Assembly: GCF_002847305.1 (NCBI RefSeq)
Contig: NZ_CP025408.1
Coordinates: 2,687,001-2,751,000, forward strand
Origin: Paracoccus tegillarcae
GTDB taxonomy: Bacteria; Pseudomonadota; Alphaproteobacteria; Rhodobacterales; Rhodobacteraceae
Length of the DNA: 64,000 nt
Direction: 5' to 3'
A program made the translations under genes and the position numbers. The notes beneath the pieces were generated by a model. It had not been told where the DNA came from and made no database searches. It was given only the letters and a program-made list of their open reading frames with translations. Positions 1-8,652 of the stretch are shown here, one piece after another; the first letter of the stretch is position 1; every line of letters begins with the position of its first letter.

Positions 1-75
1 TTGAAAATCCTCTGGCTAGGCGGGTGGCCGCCGGACTGGGTAGCAGTGATTGAACCACCCCGCTGGCCAGCAAAG

Positions 76-128
76 TTGACATTTCCGGACACAGTCGGTG
101 TGCCGTGAAGATTGGCCGGAAATGTCAA
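76..128. repeat. 13-bp perfect inverted repeat, possible insertion-sequence end
   Basis: TTGACATTTCCGG at 76-88 is repeated in perfect inverted orientation at 116-128, with 27 bases between the arms. The repeat lies just upstream of the flavoprotein gene and overlaps its GTG at 105, one reason for preferring the ATG at 162. Short multiple inverted repeats of this kind occur at ends of IS21-type elements, but no transposase is visible nearby. An operator is the alternative. Confidence 0.4.
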
Positions 129-161
129 GTTTCGTGCCGGCGGATGCGAAAGCTGGTCCGC

Positions 162-1376
162 ATGGCAAAGCCTGGGGATCAAGAATTCGATGTAATCGTG
201 CTGGGCGGTGGCCCCGCCGGGTCAGTCTTTGCATGGCTGGCGGCACGGGATGGGCGGCGGGTTGCGCTGGTCGATCCCTGCCGGGTGGTTCCGCGAACCG
301 AAGGGCTAAGCCCGCGCCTGCGCGATTGGATGCAACGCACCGGGCTTTATGATCCTCAGGCAATCGGCGCGGTTGAGGCGCGGCGGACCAGCGACTGGAA
401 CGGGAATGCCACGGCCATCAATTCCGAACTGATCGTCGATCGCGCGGCACTTGATCACCACCTGCGCGACATGGCACGCCGCGCCGGAGCGACGCTGATC
501 CGCGACAGTGGCGCACCCGGCCCCGGTCAGGTCCAACTCGCGGGGCAAAAGGTGATGCACGGGCGCTTCATCATCGACGCTCGCGGCAGACGGGCAGGGC
601 AGGGCACGCGCCGATCACATCGCGGCCCGGCGACGATTGCCATCGGCGCAGGCGTGCAGCTTGAGACGGGACAGGGCGCGGGAACATGGGTGATTCCGCT
701 GGATCAGGGCTGGCTGTGGCTGGCGCGGCGCGATGACGGATCCGGCTGGGTGCAATTGGTGCTGGATGCCGCCGATCCGATGGGCCAATCGCCTGACCAA
801 AGGCTTCGATCGGGGCTCGAGGCAGCCGCCGAGCGACTGCCAGTCATTCACAGCGTCCATCAGGATCTGCTGGTCCGCGACGCAACCCCGGTGCTTGGCG
901 CGCCGTCGGATGATCTGGGCGTGATGGCCATTGGCGACGCGGCCTCGGCCATGGACCCATTGTCGGGGCACGGGTTGTTCTGGGCCGTATCCTCGGCACT
1001 GACCGCAACGGCCGTCCGGCGCACATTGGAACAGCGCGAAGATGCGGAAACGGTCGCGATGGCCCGGCGCTTTTTGCGTCAGCGCCACGAGGACGTGTAT
1101 CCCAGACAGGCCCGCCTTGGCCGGGATTTCATCCGCAGCCAGACCGCGCGCCTGCACCTGCCCTTCTGGCAGCGTCGGGCCGCGTTTCCAGATGATATTC
1201 CGATTGCCTCGGATCGCATCACTAGCAGCCTTGCCCGGCGCATCATTGTCGAAAACGGCTTGCTGACCGCAGCAGAGGTTGTGCTGACACCTCACGCGCC
1301 TGCCGGCGTGGCATGGGTCGGGACGCAAAAGGCCGCCGACCTTTTTCGTGCGGCGTCGGCGGGGCGGGACCGATAG
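162..1376 (+). CDS. FAD-dependent monooxygenase/oxidoreductase (tryptophan-halogenase/QhpG-LodB-like fold)
   Basis: A flavoprotein of about 404 residues. The N-terminus carries a Rossmann dinucleotide-binding strand, VIVLGGGPAG, followed by an acidic end-of-strand residue (LVDP). A second FAD-contact segment, MAIGDAASAMDPLSGHG, sits in the middle. This is the architecture of the class A monooxygenase/tryptophan-halogenase superfamily, which includes the small flavoproteins that modify tryptophan during maturation of quinone-cofactor amine oxidases (QhpG, LodB). No amine dehydrogenase structural gene is beside it, so that role is only a possibility. I preferred ATG 162 over GTG 105 because 105 lies between the arms of an inverted repeat and adds a non-homologous lead. 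The downstream neighbours are on the opposite strand, so it appears monocistronic. Confidence 0.6.
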   Translation: MAKPGDQEFDVIVLGGGPAGSVFAWLAARDGRRVALVDPCRVVPRTEGLSPRLRDWMQRTGLYDPQAIGAVEARRTSDWNGNATAINSELIVDRAALDHHLRDMARRAGATLIRDSGAPGPGQVQLAGQKVMHGRFIIDARGRRAGQGTRRSHRGPATIAIGAGVQLETGQGAGTWVIPLDQGWLWLARRDDGSGWVQLVLDAADPMGQSPDQRLRSGLEAAAERLPVIHSVHQDLLVRDATPVLGAPSDDLGVMAIGDAASAMDPLSGHGLFWAVSSALTATAVRRTLEQREDAETVAMARRFLRQRHEDVYPRQARLGRDFIRSQTARLHLPFWQRRAAFPDDIPIASDRITSSLARRIIVENGLLTAAEVVLTPHAPAGVAWVGTQKAADLFRAASAGRDR

Positions 1377-1461
1377 GCGCGCTACGTCTCGTCTTGCCTG
1401 GCGGGTTCCGAGCTTGGCGATGGCTGACGTCCAAGGCTCGAATAACCTCAACAAACCGATC

Positions 1462-1627
1462 TCAAAGCGGCATGATCGGCCCCGCCTTCATGATGCCTGT
1501 CCAGCGACAGTAGGCGGCCTTCACGCGCTTGCATGTTTCAACCGCCATGGCGGTGCCAACGTTGAGGCCGCTTGCGCCGGCCAGCAACGAAGTCACTGGC
1601 GCCGGTTTGGCCGAAACTTGCTTTCAT
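1462..1627 (-). pseudogene. frameshifted small ORF with signal-peptide-like N-terminus
   Basis: A strong Shine-Dalgarno (GGAGGAG) precedes an ATG at 1627 on the minus strand. The start frame soon runs into a stop. A one-base shift about ten codons in gives a continuous frame ending in TGA at 1462. The combined product, about 54 residues, would have a hydrophobic stretch (VTSLLAGASGLNVG) ending in an AMA-VE signal-peptidase-like site, then a short tail with two Cys. I do not recognise it. It is either a decayed small exported protein or chance. The rest of 1377-1695 holds nothing I can identify. Confidence 0.25.
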
Positions 1628-1695
1628 CTCTACTCCTCCGTCTGGCAGAGCCAGATCGGTGGCGTCCGACGATCAGCGCGTTGATGCTGAACAGC

Positions 1696-2109
1696 CTATT
1701 GCGGGTTGCGCGGAAAGGTCGGGGCGCCCTCTGGCACAGATACCCATGAAAGCTTTTGTTCGCACCAGATATGGGCAACCGGCGCGAATGGCTCTGGATT
1801 GTCCAGCGTGCCGCCCTTGATCATCTCGATCCCCTCATAGGCCGGCCCTTCGGAACGGAAATGCGTGCCGCAATTCGAACAGAAATGGCGATTGAACGGC
1901 TGGCCGCTGGCGCCGGTCGTGTCCACATATGTGGCGATGGTGTCGCCGGTGACAGTCACCGAGCCAAACGGCATCCCCAGATTGAAGCTATGCGTGGAGC
2001 CAGAGTTCTTGCGGCAATTCTCGCAATAGCAGTTCACCACCATGACGGGGTCGGTGTCGCTGGTGTAGCGAATGCTGCCGCACAGGCAGCCTCCTTCGAT
2101 CTTGGACAT
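1696..2109 (-). CDS. GFA (glutathione-dependent formaldehyde-activating/CENP-V) domain protein
   Basis: A 137-residue protein spanning one GFA zinc-binding domain. Visible metal ligands follow the family pattern: C8 and C10 (GGCLCGS), C27, C29 and C32 (CYCENC), and C77 and C80 (CSNCGTHF). The family binds structural and catalytic zinc. A few members act on S-hydroxymethyl-glutathione, but most have no proven reaction. The gene stands between a plus-strand flavoprotein and a PQQ dehydrogenase and is probably a single transcription unit. The start is well placed at the usual MSKIEGGCLCG N-terminus. Family is confident; substrate is unknown. Confidence 0.85.
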   Translation of the reverse strand: MSKIEGGCLCGSIRYTSDTDPVMVVNCYCENCRKNSGSTHSFNLGMPFGSVTVTGDTIATYVDTTGASGQPFNRHFCSNCGTHFRSEGPAYEGIEMIKGGTLDNPEPFAPVAHIWCEQKLSWVSVPEGAPTFPRNPQ

Positions 2110-2223
2110 TTCATTTCACCTTTCATTCGGTTTGGGTTTACGGGCTCATTGACCCCCAAGGGCGGCAAGGTGGCCGCCGGTTACGGGCTCGCGCCCGCCG
2201 CCGACCATTTAGGATTGCGCGAA

Positions 2224-2244
2224 CTGTACTATACACCAGCACAG
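2224..2244. promoter_or_regulatory. imperfect inverted repeat resembling a TetR-type operator
   Basis: CTGTACT at 2224-2230 is mirrored by AGCACAG at 2238-2244 with one mismatch and a 7-base centre. It sits in the gap between the GFA gene start and the 3' end of the PQQ dehydrogenase, next to no recognised regulator. It could be an operator for the GFA gene or a remnant of a lost one. Confidence 0.25.
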
Positions 2245-2254
2245 GTCCCTTCGT

Positions 2255-4663
2255 TCATTCCGGCAATGCGAAGGCGATGATGTAATCGGCCCAATCATTC
2301 GGATTGTACCGCGCACCGCCTGCGGTCAGCACGATGTACTGGCGACCATCAGGCCCGATATAGGTCATCGGGGTCGACTGAGAGCCAGACGGCAAGCGGC
2401 CTTTCCACAGAACGTCGCCCGTCTCGGTATCATAGGCGCGCAGGTAGTAGTCCTGCGTTCCCGAATGGAAGGTCAGACCCGATCCGGTCGTGATGGCACC
2501 GCCCAAAGCAGGCATGCCGACATAGAAGGGCAGCGGATTCTGCAGGCCAATCCCGACAAGCGTCGCGTCCTTTCCGGTTCCCGCTGGCTGCTGCCAGACC
2601 AACTCGCCGCTGGCGACATCCACGGCCGACACGGTCCCCCAGGGCGGCTGCAGGCAGGGGACGCCCAATGGCGACATGAAGTTGACGACCGAATGGGCGT
2701 AGGGAAGACCGAATTGCGCCGACAGAGCCCCATGAGGATCGCCCTCAAAGTCGGGGTTATCCTTGCGGAACTGTTCGCGCGGCAGCAGCTGCGTCACCAC
2801 AGGCATCCGCATATCCGCCACGACCATGATATTGCGGCCCTGATCCACGGAGGCGCTGCCCCAGTTCATGCCGCCGTTATTGCCCGGATAGACAAGCGTT
2901 TTTTGCGTAGACTGCGGGGTGAAATCGCCCTCATATTTGTAGCTCTTAAACATGATGCGGCACATCATCTGGTCGATGGGGGTCGCGCCCCACATCTGCT
3001 TTTCGCTTAGCGGATCGCCACCGATGGCGGCCATGCCGGTCGAATAGGGCTGTGTTTCGGCGTAATATTCACCGTCGATCACGCCATCACCGGCCGGCAC
3101 CGGCTTTTCCTCGACCGTCTTGATGGGCTGCCCATTGCGGCGGTCCAGCACAAAGATCTGGCCGCGCTTGGTGGTCTGGATCACGGCAGGAATGGCTCCG
3201 CCATTTCCGTCGGGCACATTGGCAAGGGCGGGCTGCGACGGCAGGTCATAGTCCCAGAGGTCGTGGTTCTGGGTCCGGAAATGCCAGGCTTCGCGCCCAT
3301 CATCCAGCCGCAGCGCGACAAGCGACGCATTATATTCGTCGTCAAAGTCGCGCCGATGCCCGCCGTAATAGTCAGGCGTCGCATTGCCAAGCGGCAGATA
3401 GACCAGACCAAGTTCTTCATCGATCGAGATCCCGCTCCAGACATTGGGGGTGCCTCGCGTATAGGTTTCGCCTTCTGGGGGAAGGTTGGTGATCTCGGGG
3501 TTGCCCAGATCCCATGCCCAGACCTGTGCGCCGGTGCGTGCGTCAAAGGCACGCACGGCACCCGAAGGCTCGCCCATGCTCACATTGTCGGCGACCCATG
3601 CCCCGAGGATGATCTTGTCGCCACCGATGAAAGGCCCGGTTGTCTGGGCGAGAAAGCCGGGAAGCGGGGGGATCACCGTGTTTTCGTCGATGGGATCGCC
3701 GGGCACCAACTGGCCCATTCCGGCCGCAAGATCGAGCATGCCATTCGTGCCGAACGTCTCGCAGGTGCTGCCATCCGATGCCCTGAGCGAGATCAACCGC
3801 GTGTCGGTGGTCGTCATCACGATCCGGGGGCCACATGTATCCTGTGGGCCGGGATCGAAATAGGCCAGTGTCCGGCAACGTTTCCAATAGGGTGATGCGC
3901 CCTGCGGGTCGAACTGCCATTTGATTTCGCCGGTGATGCCGTCAAGCGCAGTTACCTGAGAGCCCGAGGCGCATTGATAAAGCGTGCCATCGACGTAAAG
4001 CGGCGTGTTCTGGTCCTGAAGGTTTTGCGACTGATCGGCGATAAAGCCGGTCTGCGCGACCCAGGCAACCTCTAGCTGAGAAACATTCTCGGGCGTGATC
4101 TGTTCGGCGGTGGAATAGCGCAGACCTTCGCTGGTCTTGCCCCAGGCAACCCAGTTCTCGCCCACGTTTTCGGTTGCTGCGGATACCTGACCGGGCGTGA
4201 TGCTGACATCGTTTTGCACAACATCATGGGGCATGAACATCAGGGCCATGAAACCAGCGAATATCGCCGATAGCCCAATGCCACCGGCCACGAAGGGCCG
4301 CGCAGAGGCGGGTCGCCCCGCACCCTCACGGACAAGCGGCAGCAGCAACAACGCGCAGGCGGCAAGGAAGACGGGCGCAACCAGACGCGGGACCAGCGGC
4401 CAGAACGAGAACCCGACCTCCCAGATGGCCCAGAGGACTGTGCCGAGGAACACGAACAGATATAGGTAAAGACCGTTCGCCTGTCCGCGGAAGGTGCGAA
4501 AGGCCGCCAAGGACATGAGCAGCCCGGTGATCGCGTAATACCAGCTTCCTCCGAGGGTGATCAGGTAGATCCCCCCAAATGTCAGAATAAGGCCGACGAC
4601 GCCGAGGACGAATCCGAAGACGCGCAGCAAAAGATGCGGGGCGGGTTGATGTGGTGAGGTCAC
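2255..4663 (-). CDS. membrane-bound PQQ-dependent dehydrogenase, glucose/quinate/shikimate family
   Basis: An 802-residue quinoprotein, the normal size for this family (about 800). Residues 1-130 contain about five hydrophobic helices that anchor it in the inner membrane. The rest is an eight-bladed propeller facing the periplasm, with the family segments THNHDLWDYDLPSQP-like (here TQNHDLWDYD) and MWGATPIDQMMCR. It would oxidise a polyol, aldose or quinate/shikimate and pass electrons to ubiquinone. The start is GTG at 4663, preceded by AGGAG at a 6-base spacing; an in-frame ATG at 4708 gives a basic lead and lacks a ribosome site. The neighbouring aldehyde dehydrogenase and transketolase do not settle the substrate. 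No pqq biosynthesis genes lie in the window. Confidence 0.9.
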   Translation of the reverse strand: MTSPHQPAPHLLLRVFGFVLGVVGLILTFGGIYLITLGGSWYYAITGLLMSLAAFRTFRGQANGLYLYLFVFLGTVLWAIWEVGFSFWPLVPRLVAPVFLAACALLLLPLVREGAGRPASARPFVAGGIGLSAIFAGFMALMFMPHDVVQNDVSITPGQVSAATENVGENWVAWGKTSEGLRYSTAEQITPENVSQLEVAWVAQTGFIADQSQNLQDQNTPLYVDGTLYQCASGSQVTALDGITGEIKWQFDPQGASPYWKRCRTLAYFDPGPQDTCGPRIVMTTTDTRLISLRASDGSTCETFGTNGMLDLAAGMGQLVPGDPIDENTVIPPLPGFLAQTTGPFIGGDKIILGAWVADNVSMGEPSGAVRAFDARTGAQVWAWDLGNPEITNLPPEGETYTRGTPNVWSGISIDEELGLVYLPLGNATPDYYGGHRRDFDDEYNASLVALRLDDGREAWHFRTQNHDLWDYDLPSQPALANVPDGNGGAIPAVIQTTKRGQIFVLDRRNGQPIKTVEEKPVPAGDGVIDGEYYAETQPYSTGMAAIGGDPLSEKQMWGATPIDQMMCRIMFKSYKYEGDFTPQSTQKTLVYPGNNGGMNWGSASVDQGRNIMVVADMRMPVVTQLLPREQFRKDNPDFEGDPHGALSAQFGLPYAHSVVNFMSPLGVPCLQPPWGTVSAVDVASGELVWQQPAGTGKDATLVGIGLQNPLPFYVGMPALGGAITTGSGLTFHSGTQDYYLRAYDTETGDVLWKGRLPSGSQSTPMTYIGPDGRQYIVLTAGGARYNPNDWADYIIAFALPE

Positions 4664-4778
4664 GGTTATCTCCTGAGGTTTTCGTCTAGGATGTTTGCGA
4701 CACCGCAATCGGGGCCATCTTCAGTGGTTATTGGGTGTGCGTCGGGACCAGCCGCCCCGGCAGGCAGGGCGGCCCGGC

Positions 4779-6233
4779 TTAGCGCCGCTTTTTGAGGAAG
4801 TTCGTGGTCCTGCCGGCTAGTCCGCCCCAAGGGGGGCCAAGCTTTTCGAACAGGTTGATAAAGCCGATCTTGTGGACCGACCGCGCATGGCTGAAGCGTT
4901 TGAACCCGGCATGGCCGTGATACCCGCCGATACCGCTTGCACCGACACCGCCGAACGACATGCTTTCCTGCGCCGCGTGAAGCATCGTCCCGTTCAGCGT
5001 CACGCCGCCGGAAATCGAGCGATCAAGGATTCCCTTCAACTGCCGCTTGTCCTTGCCGAAGGCGTAAAGCGCCAGCGGACGGTCCCTTGCGTTGATATAT
5101 TCCGCCACCTCGTCAAGGGTCTCGTAGCCAATGATTGGCAGGATCGGCCCAAAGATTTCCTCGGTCAGCAGCAAGTTATCCTCGGGCGTGTCGATCACGA
5201 CCGTGGGCGGGATCTTGCGAAATTCGGCGGTGCCATCGTCGTCCAGGCTCAGAACCCGGGCACCGGCGGCGCGGGCATCGCTGATCGCGACAGCCAGTCG
5301 GTCATAATGCCGTGGCGAGATGATCGAGGTATAGTCGCCGTTCTTGGCGAGACTCGGATATTTTACCCGTGCCTGTTCGATCACCAGCTTGGCGAACTCT
5401 TCGACCTTGTCCTTGGGAACCAGCGCGTAATCGGGCGAAATGCAGGTTTGCCCGGCATTCAGATATTTGCCGAACGAGATACTGCGGGCGGCGGCCTCCA
5501 GCGGGTAATCATCGCAGACGACAACCGGCGATTTGCCACCCAGTTCAAGGGTCACAGGCGTCAGGTTTGCTGCCGCCGCCTGCATCACCTTGCGTCCGAC
5601 CGGGGTCGAGCCGGTAAAGACCAGATGATCGAATGGAAGACCGGAAAAGGCCTGCGCGATCTCGGCATCGCCGACAATCACGGCGACCTCGGTCTCATCG
5701 AATTTTTCGGCGATCTTTTCGGCCAACAGCGCCGAGGTGCGGGGCGTCAATTCGGACGGTTTGATCATCGCCCGGTTGCCGGCGGCAAGGGCATCGACCA
5801 GCGGGCCGAGCGCCAGAAAAATCGGATAGTTCCAAGGCGAGATGATGCCGATCACGCCAAGCGGCTCATACCGCACCCAGGCTTTTGCCGGCTGAAACGA
5901 CAGGTCCACGTGACGGCGTTCGTCGCGCATCCAGCGGCGCAGGTTCTTACGGGCCGTGCGCAGCGAATTCAGCGTAAGGACAATATCCAGAAGTCGCGAT
6001 TCATGCGCGGATCTGTTGCAGAAATCAGCCGAAATCGCCTCAACAAAAGCGGTTTCGTTTTCAAGCAGCATGTTCCGCAGGCGGTCCAGCCGGTCCAGAC
6101 GTTCCTCGGCCGTGGCGGCGACGCCTGTTCGCGCCGCCTTGTGCATGTTGTCGAAACGTCTGCGAAGGGTCTGTTGGGTATCAGGCGATTGAGCGCCGAT
6201 CTCGCGATCATGTTTCATTGCAGAGTCCACCAT
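4779..6233 (-). CDS. coniferyl aldehyde dehydrogenase-type aldehyde dehydrogenase
   Basis: An ALDH-superfamily enzyme of about 484 residues, oxidising an aldehyde to the acid with NAD(P). The catalytic general base E230 lies in TLELGGKSP and the nucleophile C264 in NAGQTCISPDY. The substrate-side sequence (SPWNYPIFLALGPLVDALAAGN; FGGVGASGIGGYHG) matches the coniferyl aldehyde/medium-chain branch, which ends in a hydrophobic tail such as the one here. Several starts are open: 6332 lies inside a large hairpin and is unlikely, and 6233 and 6218 are both plausible. Its position downstream of transketolase and upstream of a PQQ alcohol/sugar dehydrogenase suggests sequential oxidation of an alcohol, but this is inference. 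Confidence 0.8.
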   Translation of the reverse strand: MVDSAMKHDREIGAQSPDTQQTLRRRFDNMHKAARTGVAATAEERLDRLDRLRNMLLENETAFVEAISADFCNRSAHESRLLDIVLTLNSLRTARKNLRRWMRDERRHVDLSFQPAKAWVRYEPLGVIGIISPWNYPIFLALGPLVDALAAGNRAMIKPSELTPRTSALLAEKIAEKFDETEVAVIVGDAEIAQAFSGLPFDHLVFTGSTPVGRKVMQAAAANLTPVTLELGGKSPVVVCDDYPLEAAARSISFGKYLNAGQTCISPDYALVPKDKVEEFAKLVIEQARVKYPSLAKNGDYTSIISPRHYDRLAVAISDARAAGARVLSLDDDGTAEFRKIPPTVVIDTPEDNLLLTEEIFGPILPIIGYETLDEVAEYINARDRPLALYAFGKDKRQLKGILDRSISGGVTLNGTMLHAAQESMSFGGVGASGIGGYHGHAGFKRFSHARSVHKIGFINLFEKLGPPWGGLAGRTTNFLKKRR

Positions 6234-6305
6234 CTTGAAGGTTAGGGTTTCTTTGGCTCCGACAGCCCGCGCCTGTGCGGCTTTGCGTTGATCGGAGAAC
6301 CGTGT

Positions 6306-6355
6306 GGGGCAGCCGGTCGCAAGCTCACGCATTTCCTTGCGCTGCCGGCTGCCCC
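6306..6355 (-). terminator. long composite hairpin downstream of the transketolase pair
   Basis: An 11-bp outer stem (GGGGCAGCCGG at 6306-6316 with CCGGCTGCCCC at 6345-6355) encloses a 6-bp inner stem (CGCAAG at 6318-6323 with CTTGCG at 6336-6341). It begins 19 bases after the transketolase C-subunit stop. It has no U-run, so it may be an mRNA 3'-end stabiliser or factor-dependent terminator rather than a simple intrinsic one. Confidence 0.5.
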
Positions 6356-6374
6356 ATTGGCCTGCGCCATGCGC

Positions 6375-7361
6375 CTATTTCATCGCATCACGCACGACGC
6401 TTTCGATGCCGGCCTCATCCAGCTTGTAGTGCCCGTACAGATGCGTCGGCGGGCCGATCAGCGAGTACTCATCCTTGATCCCGTGACGGATCAGGCGGGC
6501 ATTGCCGGGGTTCTCGGCCATCACTTCGGCCACGGCTGACCCCAGACCGCCAAGCACGTTATGCTCTTCGATCGTCAGGATGACCTTGGACCGCGAGGCG
6601 GCTTCCAGCACCGCGTCGACGTCCAGCGGCTTGATCGTCGCCATGTCCAGAAGCCCGACCGAGTGACCCTCGGCGTTCAGCTTTTTGGCCACTTGCAGCG
6701 ACGGGTGAACCGGCATGCCACAGGCAATGATGGTGACCTCGTCGCCCTTCATATGCTCATGCGCCTTGCCGATCTCGAAGGTGAACGAACCCTCTTCATA
6801 GACCTCGGGATTACGTCCGCGCCCGGTGCGATAGTAGATCGGGCCGTCATAATCCTTGGATGCCATCATCGCGGCATATTGCTGGTTGTCATCCGAGGGC
6901 GAAATGATCGTCATGTTGGCGATCGACCGCAGCGCGCCGATATCCTCGGTCGCATGGTGCGATGAGCCGTAAAAACCAAAAGCCAGGCCGGTATGGTGCC
7001 CCAAAAAGCGCACGTTCTGCTGGCTATAGGCGACGTCCATCCTGATCTGTTCATTGCAGAGCAGCGCAAGAAAGGCCGACATGCCCGACACCCAGGGTGT
7101 CGCGCCGGTCGTGGCCAGACCCGCGGCCATCGACACGGTGTTCTGTTCGGACAGACCGGTATTGATGACGCGATCGGGATGTTTCTCATAGAACTTGGCC
7201 AGCCCGCCAGAATAGATCAGGTCAGGCGTCAGCGCGACGACGGGCGTGCCGCCCTCATACAGATCGATCAGCGCATCGGACGGACGCAGCAGGTCCGGAA
7301 AGATGTCGCCCATCATGCGGTAGTGCCAGGAGCCTTCGGACAGTTTTTCCAGTTTGGTCAT
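6375..7361 (-). CDS. transketolase family protein, C-terminal (pyrimidine-binding) subunit
   Basis: A 328-residue protein equivalent to the second half of transketolase: a pyrimidine-binding domain with the family segment INTGLSEQNTVSMAAGLATTG, which carries the glutamate that activates thiamine diphosphate, followed by the C-terminal domain. It is encoded immediately after the N-terminal subunit (1-base gap, ribosome site GGAGATTTG), so the two are surely co-translated and form the heteromeric enzyme. Split transketolases often sit in sugar-acid or dihydroxyacetone-type catabolic operons rather than the central pentose pathway. The substrate cannot be told from sequence. Confidence 0.88.
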   Translation of the reverse strand: MTKLEKLSEGSWHYRMMGDIFPDLLRPSDALIDLYEGGTPVVALTPDLIYSGGLAKFYEKHPDRVINTGLSEQNTVSMAAGLATTGATPWVSGMSAFLALLCNEQIRMDVAYSQQNVRFLGHHTGLAFGFYGSSHHATEDIGALRSIANMTIISPSDDNQQYAAMMASKDYDGPIYYRTGRGRNPEVYEEGSFTFEIGKAHEHMKGDEVTIIACGMPVHPSLQVAKKLNAEGHSVGLLDMATIKPLDVDAVLEAASRSKVILTIEEHNVLGGLGSAVAEVMAENPGNARLIRHGIKDEYSLIGPPTHLYGHYKLDEAGIESVVRDAMK

Positions 7362-7362
7362 T

Positions 7363-8244
7363 TCAAATCTCCTTGCTCATGATTTCCTGAGCGGCAATTT
7401 CGGAATCGCCGGGCGTCAGATAGCCCAGATGCCAGCCGGTTTCGTTTTCCATCAGGTCGATGCCACGGCCCTTGACCGTATGGGCAATGACGCAGGCGGG
7501 GCCTTGGCGGGTCTTGTCGGCCTTCAACCGGCGCAGCAGCGTCGTGACGGCCTCCAGATCGTGGCCGTCGACCTCGTGGGTCTCAAAGCCGAATGCGCGC
7601 CATTTCCCGGCGATGTCGCCGATATCGTTGACCTCGGTGACCGCGCCGTCCAACTGGTATTTGTTGTTATCCACGATCGCGATGAGGTTGTTCACCTTCT
7701 TCGCCACGGCAGCGGTTGCCGCCTCCCAGACCTGGCCCTCTTGCTGCTCACCGTCGCCCATCATCGCAAAGGCGGTGAAGTCCTTGCCCTGGAACCGTGC
7801 GCCGAGGGCCATGCCAAGTGCATTTGACAGCGCATGTCCGATGGACCCCGAGGAAAAGTCGATGCCGGGCACCTTGGTCATGTCCGGGTGGTCACCCAGC
7901 GGATTTCCAAGGCTGCAATAGCCATCCAGCACGTCTTTATCGAGCCAGCCCAGATCGGCGAGGATCGGGTAGAGGCCGATGGCCGCATGGCCCTTGCCAA
8001 AGGTGAACCGGTCGCGGTCTTCCCAATCCGGGTCGCCCTCCTTGACCGACATCACGCCGTAATACAGCGAGGCAAACAGTTCGGCGCAAGAAAAGACGGA
8101 ACTGTAATGTCCGATCTTTGGCAGCATGATCAGCCGAATCGTTTCCAGCCGGACCATTCGCGCCTTCTCGCGCATGAGGTCGATTTCTTCAGCAGTCGGC
8201 CGCAAATCATTGCGGGCGACAGTGCCGGTTTGAGTAGAGGTCAT
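7363..8244 (-). CDS. transketolase, N-terminal (thiamine-diphosphate-binding) subunit
   Basis: A 293-residue N-terminal half of a two-piece transketolase. The thiamine-diphosphate/Mg motif begins at GDGE (163-166) and closes at NN (193-194), the expected 30-residue spacing. The conserved FGKGHAAIGLYP and SSGSIGHALSNALG segments are present. It would transfer a two-carbon ketol unit together with the adjacent C-subunit. The ATG at 8244 has GGAG seven bases upstream. It is the first gene of the pair; the roughly 400 bases upstream must hold its promoter, though I see no convincing -35/-10. Confidence 0.88.
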   Translation of the reverse strand: MTSTQTGTVARNDLRPTAEEIDLMREKARMVRLETIRLIMLPKIGHYSSVFSCAELFASLYYGVMSVKEGDPDWEDRDRFTFGKGHAAIGLYPILADLGWLDKDVLDGYCSLGNPLGDHPDMTKVPGIDFSSGSIGHALSNALGMALGARFQGKDFTAFAMMGDGEQQEGQVWEAATAAVAKKVNNLIAIVDNNKYQLDGAVTEVNDIGDIAGKWRAFGFETHEVDGHDLEAVTTLLRRLKADKTRQGPACVIAHTVKGRGIDLMENETGWHLGYLTPGDSEIAAQEIMSKEI

Positions 8245-8652
8245 TGTGTCTCCAGTGCGGTGATCAGGTTTCAGTCGTTGGCTGGCGGCATTGCGCCAGC
8301 CGAGGCTTCGCCGGTTTCCCCGGTCAGTCCGAATGCAAACCGCAGCAGTCGCGGCCTCGAAGCTGACACAAGCGCGCTCGACGGGACGCGCAGTGAATTT
8401 GCGTGATGTCGCGCGGTCGTTGCCCGCTGCTGGTTGACGTCACATCACATCGTGCAACCTGAATACGCCTGTGACGCATGCGGCAGTTGACGTTGGGCGA
8501 TCAGAATTTGACCCTATGTGACAGGGGCGTGACCTTTTCAGTGTCAGCGCCCCCCAAAAGCGCGTCGCTGGGTGCTCTCGACCTTCAGCGTTGAGCTGGC
8601 AAAGCCGATCACCGCCCTCTGCGAAGGGTGATCCAAGAGGGAAAAGCGCTGG
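8245..8652. other. intergenic region, no gene recognised
   Basis: About 400 bases between the transketolase pair and the IS5 remnant. There is no open frame with a plausible start and no homology I recognise. The transketolase promoter must be in its left part. The right part, near 8500-8650, may be decayed mobile-element sequence, given the adjoining remnant. Confidence 0.4.

Noticed and set aside
4872..6245. Long plus-strand open frame (457 codons) opposite the aldehyde dehydrogenase
   Set aside because: It is antisense to a gene with intact catalytic motifs, has no ribosome site and reads as low-complexity Arg/Gly/Asp-rich protein; long antisense frames are expected in GC-rich DNA.
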